Positions 1 through 8,618 are shown, numbered from the stretch's first letter. The stretch: DNA of 64,000 bases from Micromonospora sp. C28SCA-DRY-2 (GCF_030519475.1 NZ_JAUMKD010000002.1:1049501-1113500); one strand, 5' to 3'. Made by a program: numbers and translations. Notes: generated by a model not told the origin, from the sequence alone.

Positions 1-498
1 GACCGCCAGCAGCGCGATCCGCCAGCTCATCAGCCGGGTGCGTTCGGCGTAGTCGCCGGTCAGCTCGGCCGGCATCGCCACGTAGGGCACCTGGAAGAAG
101 GCGAACGCGGTGGCGGTGGCCAGGAAGGCGACCGCCACGTACCCGGCGGCGGCCGGGCCGGCGTCCACCGGGCCGGCGAAGATGGCCGCGAAGAGCAGCG
201 CCATCGCCACCCCGGCGACCAGCAGGTACGGCCGGCGGGCGCCCCAGCGCGACCGGGTGCGGTCGGAGATCCGCCCGGCCACCGGGTTGACCAGCACGTC
301 CCACGCCTTCGGCCCGAGCACCAGCAGGGCGGCCACCCCGGCGGCGACGCCGAGGGTGTCGGTGAGGTACGGCAGCAGCAACAGCCCCGGCACGGTGCCG
401 AACGCCCCGGTGGCCAGCGAGCCCAGCGCGTAGCCGGCGTGCACCCGACGCGGTAGCCCGCCCGGGACCGGACCGGTTCCAGCCGGCGGCGCGTCCAT
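1..498 (-). CDS. GPH-family sugar:cation symporter (MFS superfamily), C-terminus cut by window edge
   Basis: Only the N-terminal 166 residues are in the window; the gene continues to the left. The ATG is at 498-496. The protein opens with MDAPPAGTGPVPG and then reads into membrane segments containing GYALGSLATGAFGTVPGLLL and the GPH-typical stretch KAWDVLVNPVAGRISDRTRS with a following RWGARRPYLL, the cytoplasmic loop that marks the glycoside-pentoside-hexuronide:cation symporter family (MFS_2). Members import sugars or related solutes with H+ or Na+. At least four membrane segments are visible. The substrate cannot be told from this fragment. It is transcribed in the same direction as the alkyltransferase-like gene, 33 bp downstream of it. 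Confidence 0.8.
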   Translation of the reverse strand, partial: MDAPPAGTGPVPGGLPRRVHAGYALGSLATGAFGTVPGLLLLPYLTDTLGVAAGVAALLVLGPKAWDVLVNPVAGRISDRTRSRWGARRPYLLVAGVAMALLFAAIFAGPVDAGPAAAGYVAVAFLATATAFAFFQVPYVAMPAELTGDYAERTRLMSWRIALLAV

Positions 499-530
499 GG
501 GGCCGAATGTTACTCACGTTATGGCCGGGG

Positions 531-845
531 TCACATCCCCTCTTCCGGCGACCAGGCGGCCGCCGCCATGTCCACCCCGACTCCGCGCAACGGCGTACCC
601 TCCGCCCGCAGCCGGGCCCGCGCCTCCCGCTCGTGCCCGGGCGGCAGCCGGCCGGCCGAGTTCACCACCCGGTGCCAGGGCACCCCGCCGCCGTGCCGCG
701 CCATGATCGAGCCGACCAGCCGGGCCGAGGCCCGCCCGGAGCGCTCGGCCAGCGCGTCGGCGACCGCCCCGTACGACATCACCCGGCCCGCCGGAATCCG
801 CTCGACCAGTTCGAGCACCGCCTCGACATATTCATCAGGGCTCAC
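531..845 (-). CDS. Alkyltransferase-like protein (ATL), MGMT DNA-binding family
   Basis: The 104-residue protein starts at a GTG (845-843; VSPDEYVEAV...). It is only the C-terminal DNA-binding half of O6-alkylguanine-DNA alkyltransferase: the RAR-type helix region (SARLVGSIMARHGGG) followed by VPWHRVVNSAGRL. In true MGMT the active site is PCHRV; here the cysteine is replaced by tryptophan, which defines the ATL proteins. These bind alkylated guanine, flip it out and direct the lesion to nucleotide excision repair rather than removing the alkyl group. This is established for the family; role in this organism is inference. It is divergent from proB, with starts 61 bp apart, so the two may share a promoter region. 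Confidence 0.85.
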   Translation of the reverse strand: MSPDEYVEAVLELVERIPAGRVMSYGAVADALAERSGRASARLVGSIMARHGGGVPWHRVVNSAGRLPPGHEREARARLRAEGTPLRGVGVDMAAAAWSPEEGM

Positions 846-906
846 GACCGGCCAGGATATGGGAACGGCGCGGGGCGCGGCCGGCTCGACCACGCAGAAT
901 GGGCGG

Positions 907-2016
907 GTGCGCGACGTAGTCACGGCCGCCCGGCGGGTGGTCGTCAAGATCGGATCCTCCTCGTTGACCACCGCCGCCGGCGGGCTGGACGACGGGCGGG
1001 TCGACGCGCTGGTCGACGCCCTCGGCGCCCGGGCCGCCGACGGCCGCGAGGTGGTGCTGGTCTCCTCCGGCGCGATCGCCGCCGGCCTGGCCCCGCTCGG
1101 GCTGGCCCGGCGCCCGCGCGACCTGGCCACCCAGCAGGCCGCCGCCAGCGTCGGCCAGGGCCTGTTGATCGGGCGGTACGCGGCCAGCTTCGCCCGGCAC
1201 CGGCTCACCGTCGGGCAGGTGCTGCTCACCGTCGACGACGTGACCCGGCGGGCGCACTACCGCAACGCGTACCGGACCCTGCGCAAGCTGCTCGACCTGC
1301 GGGCGGTGCCGATCGTCAACGAGAACGACACGGTGGCCACCGAGGAGATCCGGTTCGGCGACAACGACCGGCTGGCCGCCCTGGTCGCCGCGCTGGTGCA
1401 GGCCGACCTGCTGGTGCTGCTGTCGGACGTGGACGCGCTCTGGACCGGTGACCCGACCCGGCCGGGCGCGGCCCGGATCAGCGAGGTGCACGACGAGCGG
1501 GACCTGGCCGGCGTGGACATCGGCGGCGCGGGCCGGGCCGGGGTGGGCACCGGCGGCATGGTGACCAAGGTCGAGGCGGCCCGGATCGCCACCGGCTTCG
1601 GCATCCCGGTGGTGCTCACCGCCGCCGACCAGGCCGCCGAGGCGCTCGCCGGTGAGCCGGTCGGCACGCTGTTCCACCCCAGCCGGCGGCGGCCGGCCGC
1701 CCGGCTCTTCTGGCTCGCCCACGCCACCTCGCCCCGCGGCCGGCTGCACCTGGACCCGGGCGCGGTGGCGGCGGTGGTCGACCGGCGCAAGTCTCTGCTG
1801 CCCGCCGGGATCACCGCTGTCGACGGGGCGTTCACCGCCGGCGACCCGGTGGACCTGGTGGACGCCGAGGGCGCGCCGGTGGCCCGCGGGCTGGTCAACT
1901 ACGACGCGGTCGAACTGCCGGGCCTGCTCGGCCGGTCGACCGGGGAACTCGCCGCGGCGCTCGGCCCGGCGTACGAACGGGAGGTCGTCCACCGCGACGA
2001 CCTGGTGCTGCTGTGA
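907..2016 (+). CDS. proB: Glutamate 5-kinase
   Basis: Phosphorylates L-glutamate to gamma-glutamyl phosphate, first step of proline synthesis in the cytoplasm. The 369-residue product starts at GTG 907, just before [19 protein letters not shown], the amino-acid-kinase N-terminal glycine loop (VVKIGSS). Other family marks are [26 protein letters not shown] and the nucleotide-binding [14 protein letters not shown]-terminal PUA domain occupies roughly residues 280-360, so it is the full-length kinase-PUA form. It is followed 10 bp later by proA, whose ribosome site (GAGGAG) overlaps the proB stop. Earlier in-frame starts exist but would overlap the divergent ATL gene. Confidence 0.95.
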   Translation: MRDVVTAARRVVVKIGSSSLTTAAGGLDDGRVDALVDALGARAADGREVVLVSSGAIAAGLAPLGLARRPRDLATQQAAASVGQGLLIGRYAASFARHRLTVGQVLLTVDDVTRRAHYRNAYRTLRKLLDLRAVPIVNENDTVATEEIRFGDNDRLAALVAALVQADLLVLLSDVDALWTGDPTRPGAARISEVHDERDLAGVDIGGAGRAGVGTGGMVTKVEAARIATGFGIPVVLTAADQAAEALAGEPVGTLFHPSRRRPAARLFWLAHATSPRGRLHLDPGAVAAVVDRRKSLLPAGITAVDGAFTAGDPVDLVDAEGAPVARGLVNYDAVELPGLLGRSTGELAAALGPAYEREVVHRDDLVLL

Positions 2017-2026
2017 GGAGTGTCGG

Positions 2027-3268
2027 ATGAGCGTGACCGAGCAGGCCCGCCGGGCCCGGACGGCGGCGGAGCAACTCGCCGTCGCCACCCGTACCGCCAA
2101 GGACGCGGCGTTGCACGCGATGGCCGACGCGCTGGTGGCGCGTACGCCGGAGATCCTGGCCGCGAACGAGGCGGACCTGGCGGCCGGGCGATCGGCCGGG
2201 CTGACCGCGGCCGTGCTGGACCGGCTGGCGCTGGACGCGGGCCGGGTGGCCGGCATCGCCGACGCGCTGCGGCAGATGGCCGCCCTGCCCGACCCGGTCG
2301 GCGAGGTGGTCCGCGGCTCGACCCTGCCCAACGGCCTGGAGCTGCGCCAGATCCGGGTGCCGTTCGGGGTGGTCGGGATCATCTACGAGGCCCGGCCGAA
2401 CGTGACAGTGGACGCGGCCGGCATCTGCCTGAAGTCCGGCAACGCGGCGCTGCTGCGCGGCTCGTCGTCGGCGGCGCACTCCAACGCGGCGCTGGTCGCG
2501 GTGCTGCGCGACGCGGTCGCCGGGGCCGGCCTGCCGGCCGACGCGGTGCAACTGCTCGACGCCGGCTCGCGCGACTCGGTCAAGGAACTGATGCGCGCCC
2601 GGGGGCTGGTCGACGTGCTGATCCCGCGCGGCGGCGCGTCGCTGATCCGCACAGTGGTCGAGGAGTCGACCGTGCCGGTGATCGAGACCGGGGTCGGCAA
2701 CTGCCACGTCTACGTGGACGCCGCCGCCGACCTGGCCAAGGCCGTGGCGATCGCCCTGAACGCGAAGACCCAGCGACTGTCCACCTGCAACACCGCGGAG
2801 TCGCTGCTGGTGCACGCGGCCGTCGCCGACGCCTTCCTGCCGCCGATGCTGACCGCGTTCGCCGAGGCCGGGGTGACCGTGCACGGCGACGAGCGGGTGG
2901 CCGCGCACTCCGCAGCGGTGCTGCCCGCCACCGACGAGGACTTCGCCACCGAGTACCTCTCGGCGGACATCTCGGTGGCGGTGGTCGACTCGCTGGACGC
3001 CGCGGTCGCGCACATCCGGCGGTACGGCACCGGCCACACCGAGGCGATCGTCACCGACTCGACCACCGCCGCACGCGAGTTCGTGGCCCGGGTGGACGCG
3101 GCGGCGGTGATGGTCAACGCCTCCACCCGGTTCACCGACGGCGGCGAGTTCGGCTTCGGCGCGGAGATCGGCATCTCCACCCAGAAGCTGCACGCCCGGG
3201 GCCCGATGGGCCTGCCCGAGCTGACCTCCACCAAGTACGTGGTGACCGGGAACGGTCACCTGCGCTGA
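2027..3268 (+). CDS. proA: Glutamate-5-semialdehyde dehydrogenase (gamma-glutamyl phosphate reductase)
   Basis: NADPH-dependent reduction of gamma-glutamyl phosphate to glutamate-5-semialdehyde, second step of proline synthesis, acting with ProB. The 413-residue protein starts at ATG 2027 with GAGGAG 6 bp upstream. Family marks: [32 protein letters not shown], the catalytic cysteine region in [16 protein letters not shown], and the C-terminal [20 protein letters not shown] block. The length is normal. It is co-transcribed with proB. The third pathway gene (proC) is not in the window. Confidence 0.95.
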   Translation: MSVTEQARRARTAAEQLAVATRTAKDAALHAMADALVARTPEILAANEADLAAGRSAGLTAAVLDRLALDAGRVAGIADALRQMAALPDPVGEVVRGSTLPNGLELRQIRVPFGVVGIIYEARPNVTVDAAGICLKSGNAALLRGSSSAAHSNAALVAVLRDAVAGAGLPADAVQLLDAGSRDSVKELMRARGLVDVLIPRGGASLIRTVVEESTVPVIETGVGNCHVYVDAAADLAKAVAIALNAKTQRLSTCNTAESLLVHAAVADAFLPPMLTAFAEAGVTVHGDERVAAHSAAVLPATDEDFATEYLSADISVAVVDSLDAAVAHIRRYGTGHTEAIVTDSTTAAREFVARVDAAAVMVNASTRFTDGGEFGFGAEIGISTQKLHARGPMGLPELTSTKYVVTGNGHLR

Positions 3269-3387
3269 CGTGCCGGGCCCGCCGGTCCCGCGGACGTCCC
3301 GGGTGGACCGGCGGTGGGGTGTCGCCGGGGATTGCGGCCGGCCGATAGTCTGGGGCCGGTTCGGCACGGCTTGTCTGGGGAGGCGAC

Positions 3388-3789
3388 ATGCTGGGCGAGA
3401 GCGCCCTGGAAGAGCAACTGGCACAGGCCCGGGCCGCGCTGCGCGAGGTGGGCCGCGGGGTCACCCCGCCGGAGCGCACCGAGTCGGTGGGCGAGGCGGC
3501 GGACGGCCGGATCCGGGTCACCCTGGGCACCGACGGTCGGGTCAGCGCCATCGAGATCGACCCCCGGGTGCTCCGCGACGGCTCGGACTACCTCGCCGAC
3601 GAGCTGCGCCTGGCGGTGAACGCCGCGCTCGACGGCCAGGACGACGGCCCGGCCGCCGCCGAGCCGATGCCCGACCTCGCCGCGATCACCGCCACCGTCG
3701 AGCGCCTCCAGGACCAGAGCCTGCGGCAGATGCGCGAGATGAGCCAGGCGATCAGCGAGACCATGCGGAAGCTGCAGCAGCGGAGCTGA
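3388..3789 (+). CDS. YbaB/EbfC-family DNA-binding protein
   Basis: A 133-residue protein with the YbaB/EbfC layout: an N-terminal helix (ALEEQLAQARAALREVG), a central beta sheet (GRIRVTLGTDGRVSAIEIDPRVLR) and a C-terminal helix. The C-terminal extension (residues 95-133, ITATVERLQDQSLRQM...) is predicted coiled coil. YbaB proteins are small dimeric nucleoid-associated DNA binders, but in actinobacteria divergent copies sit immediately upstream of WXG100 genes, as here (2 bp to the next start). Its job in the ESX-like locus is unknown; a chaperone or regulator is possible. The start ATG at 3388 follows GGGGAGG. Confidence 0.8.
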   Translation: MLGESALEEQLAQARAALREVGRGVTPPERTESVGEAADGRIRVTLGTDGRVSAIEIDPRVLRDGSDYLADELRLAVNAALDGQDDGPAAAEPMPDLAAITATVERLQDQSLRQMREMSQAISETMRKLQQRS

Positions 3790-3791
3790 CG

Positions 3792-4118
3792 ATGGAGAAC
3801 CTCGACGTCGACATCGACGCCCTGCGCCGGGGGGCGGCGGAACTGGAACAGGCCCGGGATTCCGTCCGGCAGATCTTCGAGAGCTTCCAGGCCGCGGTCG
3901 CCGGCTACGCCGCCGCGTTCGGCGGCGACGACATCGGCTCGCTGCTCGGCATCGCCCACCAGTCCTGCGTGGACGCCTTGACCGAGTGCCTGAGCACCAA
4001 CATCGACGAGCTGGGCAACTACGCCGACGGGCTGCACCAGATGGCCGACGGCTACCGGGCCGTCGAGGAGGACGTCGCGGCGTCCTTCCGCTCGATGCTC
4101 GGCGCACTGGGCGGATGA
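3792..4118 (+). CDS. WXG100-like small secreted protein (ESX/type VII substrate family)
   Basis: A 108-residue helical protein: helix 1 about residues 5-42 (IDALRRGAAELEQARDSVRQ), a break around AAFGGDDIG, and helix 2 about 55-105 (LTECLSTNIDELGNYADGL, YRAVEEDVAASF). The helix-turn-helix hairpin and size fit WXG100/ESAT-6-like proteins, although the central W-x-G is not present and is replaced by FGGDD. Such proteins are exported by the ESX type VII system as dimers, often as partners for toxins. It starts 2 bp after the YbaB-like gene and precedes the carrier/toxin pair, so all are probably one transcript. Confidence 0.75.
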   Translation: MENLDVDIDALRRGAAELEQARDSVRQIFESFQAAVAGYAAAFGGDDIGSLLGIAHQSCVDALTECLSTNIDELGNYADGLHQMADGYRAVEEDVAASFRSMLGALGG

Positions 4119-4188
4119 GCGCCCGGCTCGCCGGGCGGACGAGCACCCGGCTCGCCGGGCGGACGAGCGCTCGGCGCGCCGGGCGGAC
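4117..4188 (+). repeat. Three tandem copies of a 24-bp repeat between ESX-type genes
   Basis: Units run 4117-4140, 4141-4164 and 4165-4188. Units 1 and 2 differ at one base and unit 3 at a few more; each ends in CCGGGCGGAC. A partial fourth unit begins at 4189. The array overlaps the last bases of the WXG100-like gene and fills the gap to the next ribosome site (GAAAGGAG at 4200-4207). As RNA each unit can fold on itself (CCCGGCTCGCCGGG). Confidence 0.85.
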
Positions 4189-4212
4189 GAGCGACGCACG
4201 AAAGGAGTCACG

Positions 4213-4707
4213 GTGGGCCTGACCCTGCCGGGCGAACTCGCCTCCCTGCTGTCGATGCTCGGCTACGAGTGGCCGCAGTCCGACGAGACGGCGCTGTTCC
4301 AGCTGGCCGGCGAGTGGACCGGGATGGCCGGGCAGATCTCCGGCTCGGTCGCCCAACTGGAGTCGGCGGCGCGGACGGTGCTCGACAACAACCGGGGGGA
4401 GAGCTTCACCGCCTTCGCCAGCGAGTGGAACGACGCCGAGTCCGCCGCGCGCAACATCGCCGACGTGGCCACCCCGGCGAACGTCATCGGCATCGGGCTG
4501 ATGGTCGCCGCGGGTGTGGTGCTGGCCCTGAAGATCCAGGTCATCGTCCAGCTGGCGCTGCTGGCCATCCAGATCGCGCAGGCCATCGCCACGGCGGCGG
4601 TCACCTTCGGCGCGTCGCTGCTGGAGATCCCGATCTTCAAGATGATCACCGGAATGATCATCGACCAGCTGATCGGCATGGCGGTGGACACGGTGCTCAA
4701 TGGCTAA
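4213..4707 (+). CDS. WXG100-like carrier protein (CpnT N-terminal-type domain)
   Basis: A 164-residue protein starting at GTG 4213 (GAAAGGAG upstream). It opens with GLTLPGELASLLSMLGYEWP, the signature of the actinobacterial WXG100-like domain found at the N-terminus of large polymorphic toxins such as CpnT-type proteins. A helical hairpin (residues 25-90) is followed by a hydrophobic stretch (about 95-160, NVIGIGLMVAAGVVLALKIQ...), probably membrane-interacting. In most relatives this module is fused directly to a long toxin; here it stops and the toxin is encoded by the next gene, which overlaps by 8 bp. The pair probably acts as a split toxin exported by the ESX system. Confidence 0.8.
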   Translation: MGLTLPGELASLLSMLGYEWPQSDETALFQLAGEWTGMAGQISGSVAQLESAARTVLDNNRGESFTAFASEWNDAESAARNIADVATPANVIGIGLMVAAGVVLALKIQVIVQLALLAIQIAQAIATAAVTFGASLLEIPIFKMITGMIIDQLIGMAVDTVLNG

Positions 4708-5320
4708 GAAGCGGACCGCCGCACCCCGGCAGACGCAGGCGAAGGGCGCCAAGATCGTCTCGGCGTACCTGGAGAACGCGGACGTGTTCCGGACCGCCAA
4801 GTCCGGCACGAAGCCGAAGGGCCCGGCGGTGCTGGTGCTGCGCAACCGGCCGGATTTCGACAAGCGGGACTTCGACCGCAAGGCCAAGGACCTCGTCCGG
4901 CTCGGGCAGGAGGGCCGGCTGAGCAAGGCCAAGTCGGAACGGACAAGCGTCTACCACCGCGGCGGCCGAGGCACCACGCCGGGCAACCGGAGCCGCACCA
5001 ACGTCTTCCGCGACCGGGTGACCCGCCGGCTGACCAGGAACAACCGGCTGACCCAGAACCACGGCACCCCGGCGACCAACCAGTACCTGGCCAACAAGGA
5101 CCTCGTCGACCGCCTCTACGGCGGCCGGGGGCCGATCACCGCCCGGGGCCAGGGGCTCGACCCGGACCACATCCACGAGCTGCAACTCGACGGAAAGGAC
5201 GAATACGCTAACCTCAGGCTGATGGACGCCTGGACCAACCGAGAGCTCGGCCGCGAGATCTCCGTGGCGCTGCACGACGTCCCCGAGGGCACCCCGGTCA
5301 TCGTGAAGGTCCTGCCATGA
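4700..5320 (+). CDS. Putative secreted nuclease toxin with C-terminal HNH/endonuclease VII-like motif
   Basis: A 206-residue basic protein. Residues 1-120 are Lys/Arg-rich without a recognised domain. The C-terminal part contains LDPDHIHELQLDGKDEYANL followed by RLMDAWTNRELGREI, matching the D-H-x-x-E-L-Q-L-x-G-x-D ... N-L ... N pattern of HNH/Endo VII-like toxins of polymorphic toxin systems. The first His-Glu pair and the later Asn are the expected metal and catalytic positions. The gene overlaps the WXG100-like carrier by 8 bp and the downstream immunity candidate by 4 bp (ATGA), so translation is coupled. There is no signal peptide, consistent with export through the carrier. The nuclease call rests on the motif alone. 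Confidence 0.7.
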   Translation: MAKKRTAAPRQTQAKGAKIVSAYLENADVFRTAKSGTKPKGPAVLVLRNRPDFDKRDFDRKAKDLVRLGQEGRLSKAKSERTSVYHRGGRGTTPGNRSRTNVFRDRVTRRLTRNNRLTQNHGTPATNQYLANKDLVDRLYGGRGPITARGQGLDPDHIHELQLDGKDEYANLRLMDAWTNRELGREISVALHDVPEGTPVIVKVLP

Positions 5321-5934
5321 CCCAGCCGGACCCCGCCGTCCTCGCCCGGATCGCCGAGAAGGTGGAGCTGCTCACCCGGGTGGAGGCCGAGCACGGCTTC
5401 GGCGTGCTCGTCGAAGGGCCGGCTCCGCTGGAGCCGATCGCCGACCTGCCCGGCGTCGCCGAGGTCTACAGCCTGTTCCAGCGCCTGGAGGGCGACAACT
5501 TCCGGTTCCACGCGCCGAAGGAGATCCTCACCCCGCAGGCGTGGGAGGAGTACGAGGTCAACCCGAACGACCCGATGGGCAGCCCGCTGATCGTCGGCTA
5601 CGAGATGAACAGCGTCCCCTCCGGCATCCGCGCCGAGATCCGCGGCGGCGATCCGATCTACCTCGACCTGGAAGACCTGGACGTGTACTACATGGAGTCC
5701 AGCGCCTACGTCTACCAGTACGAGCACCCAGACGAGGACGTCGAGTTCACCATCATCGCCCCCGATGTGGCCACCTTCTTCGACGAGCACGTGCTCGGCC
5801 CCCGCTACCCGGAGCTGACATCGATCGTCCTCGGTCCGGCCGCCCCCGAGCAGCGGCTGCGCAAGGGTCGGCACGCCGGCGAGTACGCCGACAACTGGCG
5901 GCGCCTGCTGATCGCCGCCGGTTTGTCCTCCTGA
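5317..5934 (+). CDS. SUKH (SMI1/KNR4)-like immunity protein candidate
   Basis: A 205-residue acidic cytoplasmic protein whose ATG overlaps the toxin stop (ATGA). The central part, with SPLIVGYEMNSVPSGIRAEI, PIYLDLEDLDVYYMESSAYV and YEHPDEDVEFTIIAPDVATF, has the alternating strand/acidic-loop pattern of SUKH superfamily immunity proteins, which neutralise nuclease toxins. The position directly after the HNH-like toxin is the strongest argument. The exact SUKH subfamily cannot be assigned by eye. Confidence 0.6.
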   Translation: MTQPDPAVLARIAEKVELLTRVEAEHGFGVLVEGPAPLEPIADLPGVAEVYSLFQRLEGDNFRFHAPKEILTPQAWEEYEVNPNDPMGSPLIVGYEMNSVPSGIRAEIRGGDPIYLDLEDLDVYYMESSAYVYQYEHPDEDVEFTIIAPDVATFFDEHVLGPRYPELTSIVLGPAAPEQRLRKGRHAGEYADNWRRLLIAAGLSS

Positions 5935-5962
5935 CCCACCGTCGACCCCACGAAGGACCGTC

Positions 5963-6478
5963 ATGGCAGCTGATCCCCGGTTCACCGCACTGTGGAGCGA
6001 GGACGAGCTGGTTCCGTACCCGCGCGAGGCGTGGCTGGAGGGCGGCTTCAGCCCGGACATGCTCCCCGCCGGCGACGAGATCCCGCTCGACGTGGCGGTG
6101 GTCTACACCGCCTACCTCGAAGGCGACATCGAGCTGTTCGACACGATCCAGCTGACCACCGAGGACGGGTCGCTGGACATCCGCCTGATCGTGGTCGGCG
6201 CGGTCGCCGACAACACCGACCTGCTCTACGTGCTCGACCCGAAGACCGGCGAGATCCTCCAGTTCGACCTGGCCGCCCGGGACGTGCAGGCGGTCAACAG
6301 CAACTTCCGCACCTTCGTCGAGTTCCTCTACCAGTTCGCGCTCTTCGTCGAGGCGGACGAGGGCAAGGCCGGCCGGGCCGAGCGGGCCGAGGTGCTGCGC
6401 ACCACCCTGGAGAGCATCGACCCGGCCGCGTTCGGCCCGAACGCCTGGTGGCCGCTGGTGATCAGCCAGCTGAAGTGA
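5963..6478 (+). CDS. SUKH-4-like immunity protein candidate
   Basis: A 171-residue acidic protein. LLYVLDPKTGEILQFDLAA followed by QAVNSNFRTFVEFLYQFALF resembles the core of the SUKH-4 immunity family (a strand with a D-x-x-T-G turn followed by an N-S-x-x-x-F helix). It is 28 bp after the first immunity candidate, with GAAGGA before ATG 5963. A second immunity protein next to one toxin is common in such loci, where extra immunity genes protect against related toxins. Its end overlaps by 17 bp the end of the convergent prenyltransferase-like gene. Confidence 0.55.
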   Translation: MAADPRFTALWSEDELVPYPREAWLEGGFSPDMLPAGDEIPLDVAVVYTAYLEGDIELFDTIQLTTEDGSLDIRLIVVGAVADNTDLLYVLDPKTGEILQFDLAARDVQAVNSNFRTFVEFLYQFALFVEADEGKAGRAERAEVLRTTLESIDPAAFGPNAWWPLVISQLK

Positions 6479-7313
6479 CCGCCGGGCGGCAGGCCCGGAT
6501 CGCCCGTAGCGTGGTGTGCACGTCGAACTGGTGACCGTCGTCGCTGTCCCAGCCGCCGTCGCTGCGCTGGGTCTCGGCCAGCCGGCGGCGGGCCGACACC
6601 AGCAGCCACTGTTCCTCGCCCACCTCGACCCGGCGCAGCGTCGCGGCCAGCCATGCCGCGTCCGCCGGGGAGAGCCGGGGGACCCGCTCGGCCAGCACCG
6701 CCTGGATCCGCGCGGACTCGTCGTACATCCCCTGCCGGTGCAGCACCGCCGCGCTCAGCCAGCCGGCCGGCAGGAAGGACGGCCAGCTGCCGTCCGGGGC
6801 GAGCTGACCGGCGACGGCGTGCGCCGCCGCCTGCACCACCCCGGCGTACGCCCCGCCGACGCGGTGGTCGAGCGGTCCGGCGGCCCGGGCGTCCAGCCCG
6901 GCCACGGTCAGCCAGAATCCGGCGTTGGCGGTCAGGTAGAAGCGGGCCTCCGGGTCGCCCGGCCGGGCCCACTCGGGCGCGACCTCGGCCAGCGACGGGT
7001 CCTCGTCCCAGCCGCCGTCGGGCAGTTGCCGGGCGGCGAGCCAGTCCAGCGCCCGCCGCGCCGCGGGGCGGCCGAGCGCGCCCAGGTCGTCCAGCTCGGC
7101 CAGCCGGTAACAGGTGGCGTCGACGGAACCGACGGCGCCGTCGAGGGTGGCGGGCCAGCCGCCGTCGGGCAGTTGCCCGGTCTCGGCCGCGTCGAGCAGC
7201 TCCCCCGGGACCTCCGCGCCGGTGCGCAGCCGGGAGAGCCGGGCGCGGTCCACCGCGTCCCCGTGCGCCACGACGAAGCCGATAGCGGCGTCCAGATCCA
7301 CCACGGCGGACAC
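6462..7313 (-). CDS. Prenyltransferase/squalene-oxidase-repeat protein
   Basis: A 283-residue protein with repeated QLPDGGW motifs (GQLPDGGWPATL about residue 45, RQLPDGGWDEDP about 95, a later SDGGWDSDDGHQFD), the signature of alpha-alpha-toroid prenyltransferase/terpene-cyclase-fold proteins. It lacks the DxDD motif of squalene-hopene cyclases, so it is unlikely to be a cyclase; small stand-alone members in actinobacteria have unknown roles. Start chosen at GTG 7313. It lies after moeZ on the same strand, but a strong hairpin (7350-7391) separates the two. Confidence 0.7.
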   Translation of the reverse strand: MSAVVDLDAAIGFVVAHGDAVDRARLSRLRTGAEVPGELLDAAETGQLPDGGWPATLDGAVGSVDATCYRLAELDDLGALGRPAARRALDWLAARQLPDGGWDEDPSLAEVAPEWARPGDPEARFYLTANAGFWLTVAGLDARAAGPLDHRVGGAYAGVVQAAAHAVAGQLAPDGSWPSFLPAGWLSAAVLHRQGMYDESARIQAVLAERVPRLSPADAAWLAATLRRVEVGEEQWLLVSARRRLAETQRSDGGWDSDDGHQFDVHTTLRAIRACRPAVTSAG

Positions 7314-7349
7314 GCTACCTGCGCAAAGGCGATTCCGCCTCGGGGAATC

Positions 7350-7391
7350 GGCCGGGGTCGACGGGGCGCGTCGCCGCCGCCGACCCCGGCC
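7350..7391 (-). terminator. Hairpin terminator downstream of moeZ
   Basis: A perfect 11-bp stem (7350-7360 with 7381-7391) encloses a 20-nt GC-rich loop. It lies 7 bp past the moeZ stop in the direction of transcription and before the next gene. There is no T-run, which is usual for actinobacterial terminators. Confidence 0.6.
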
Positions 7392-7397
7392 GACCGG

Positions 7398-8618
7398 TCA
7401 GTACGCGGGCAGCGAGGGATCGATCTGCTTGATCCAGGAGAGCACCCCGCCCTGGACGTGGACGGCGTCCCGGAAGCCGGCCGCCTTCAGCGCGGCGAGC
7501 GCCTCGGCGGACCGGACGCCGGACTTGCAGTGCAGCACGATCTGCCGGTCCTGCGGCAGCTTGGCCAGCGCCTCGCCGGAGATGATCTCGCCCTTGGGGA
7601 TCAGCGTGGCGCCGGGGATCCGGACGATCTCGTACTCGGCCGGCTCCCGGACGTCGACCAGGAAGATGTCCTTGCCGGCGTCCTGCCACTCCTTGAGCTC
7701 CAGCGCGGTGATGGTCGAGTCGACCGTCGCCTCCTGGGCCTCCACCGACACCGCGCCGCAGAAGTCCTCGTAGTCCTCCAGCAGGTCGGTGACCGTGGGG
7801 TTCTCGCCGCAGAGCACGCAGTTCGGGTCCTTGCGCACCTTGATCTTGCGGTAGGACATCTCCAGCGCGTCGTAGACCATCAGCCGGCCGACCAGCGGCT
7901 CGCCGATCCCGGCGAGCAGCTTGATCGCCTCGTTGACCTGGATCGAGCCGATCGAGGCGCAGAGCACGCCGAGCACGCCGCCCTCGGCGCAGGACGGCAC
8001 CATGCCGGGCGGCGGGGGCTCCGGGTAGAGGCAGCGGTAGCAGGGGCCGTGCTCGGCCCAGAAGACCGACGCCTGGCCGTCGAACCGGTAGATCGACCCC
8101 CAGACGTACGGCTTTCCGAGCAGCACCGCGGCGTCGTTGACCATGTAGCGGGTGGCGAAGTTGTCGGTGCCGTCGACGATCAGGTCGTACTGGGCGAAGA
8201 TCTCGCGGACGTTGTCCCGGTCCAGCGCCGTGTTGTGGATCTCCACCTTGACCAGCGGGTTGATCTCGCGGATCGAGGCGGCGGCGGACTCCGCCTTCGA
8301 GCGGCCGACGTCGGAGACACCGTGGATGATCTGCCGCTGGAGGTTGGACTCGTCGACGGTGTCGAAGTCGATGATGCCGAGCGTGCCGACGCCGGCCGCG
8401 GCGAGGTACATCAGCGCGGGCGAGCCGAGGCCACCGGCGCCGACACAGAGCACCCGGGCGTTCTTCAGCCGCTTCTGCCCCTCCACCCCGACGTCCGGGA
8501 TGATCAGGTGGCGCGAGTAGCGGCGGATCTCGTCAACGGTCAGCTCGGCGGCGGGCTCGACGAGCGGGGGCAACGACACGGTGGACTCCCCGGGATCGGC
8601 GGTGGCGAACCGCGCCAT
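7398..8618 (-). CDS. moeZ: Adenylyltransferase/sulfurtransferase MoeZ
   Basis: A 406-residue two-domain protein: an N-terminal ThiF/MoeB-type adenylating domain (RYSRHLIIPDVGVEGQKRL; nucleotide loop GAGGLGSPAL; IDFDTVDESNLQRQ; zinc cysteines CYRCLYP and CVLCGENP) and a C-terminal rhodanese domain (about residues 310-400) with persulfide cysteine CKSGVRS. MoeZ adenylates and thiolates the C-terminus of small sulfur-carrier proteins such as MoaD2 and CysO, serving molybdopterin and cysteine synthesis and, in some actinomycetes, thio-metabolites. Start is ATG 8618. The neighbouring DUF3152 gene is as in M. tuberculosis (Rv3206c-Rv3207c). Confidence 0.92.
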   Translation of the reverse strand: MARFATADPGESTVSLPPLVEPAAELTVDEIRRYSRHLIIPDVGVEGQKRLKNARVLCVGAGGLGSPALMYLAAAGVGTLGIIDFDTVDESNLQRQIIHGVSDVGRSKAESAAASIREINPLVKVEIHNTALDRDNVREIFAQYDLIVDGTDNFATRYMVNDAAVLLGKPYVWGSIYRFDGQASVFWAEHGPCYRCLYPEPPPPGMVPSCAEGGVLGVLCASIGSIQVNEAIKLLAGIGEPLVGRLMVYDALEMSYRKIKVRKDPNCVLCGENPTVTDLLEDYEDFCGAVSVEAQEATVDSTITALELKEWQDAGKDIFLVDVREPAEYEIVRIPGATLIPKGEIISGEALAKLPQDRQIVLHCKSGVRSAEALAALKAAGFRDAVHVQGGVLSWIKQIDPSLPAY

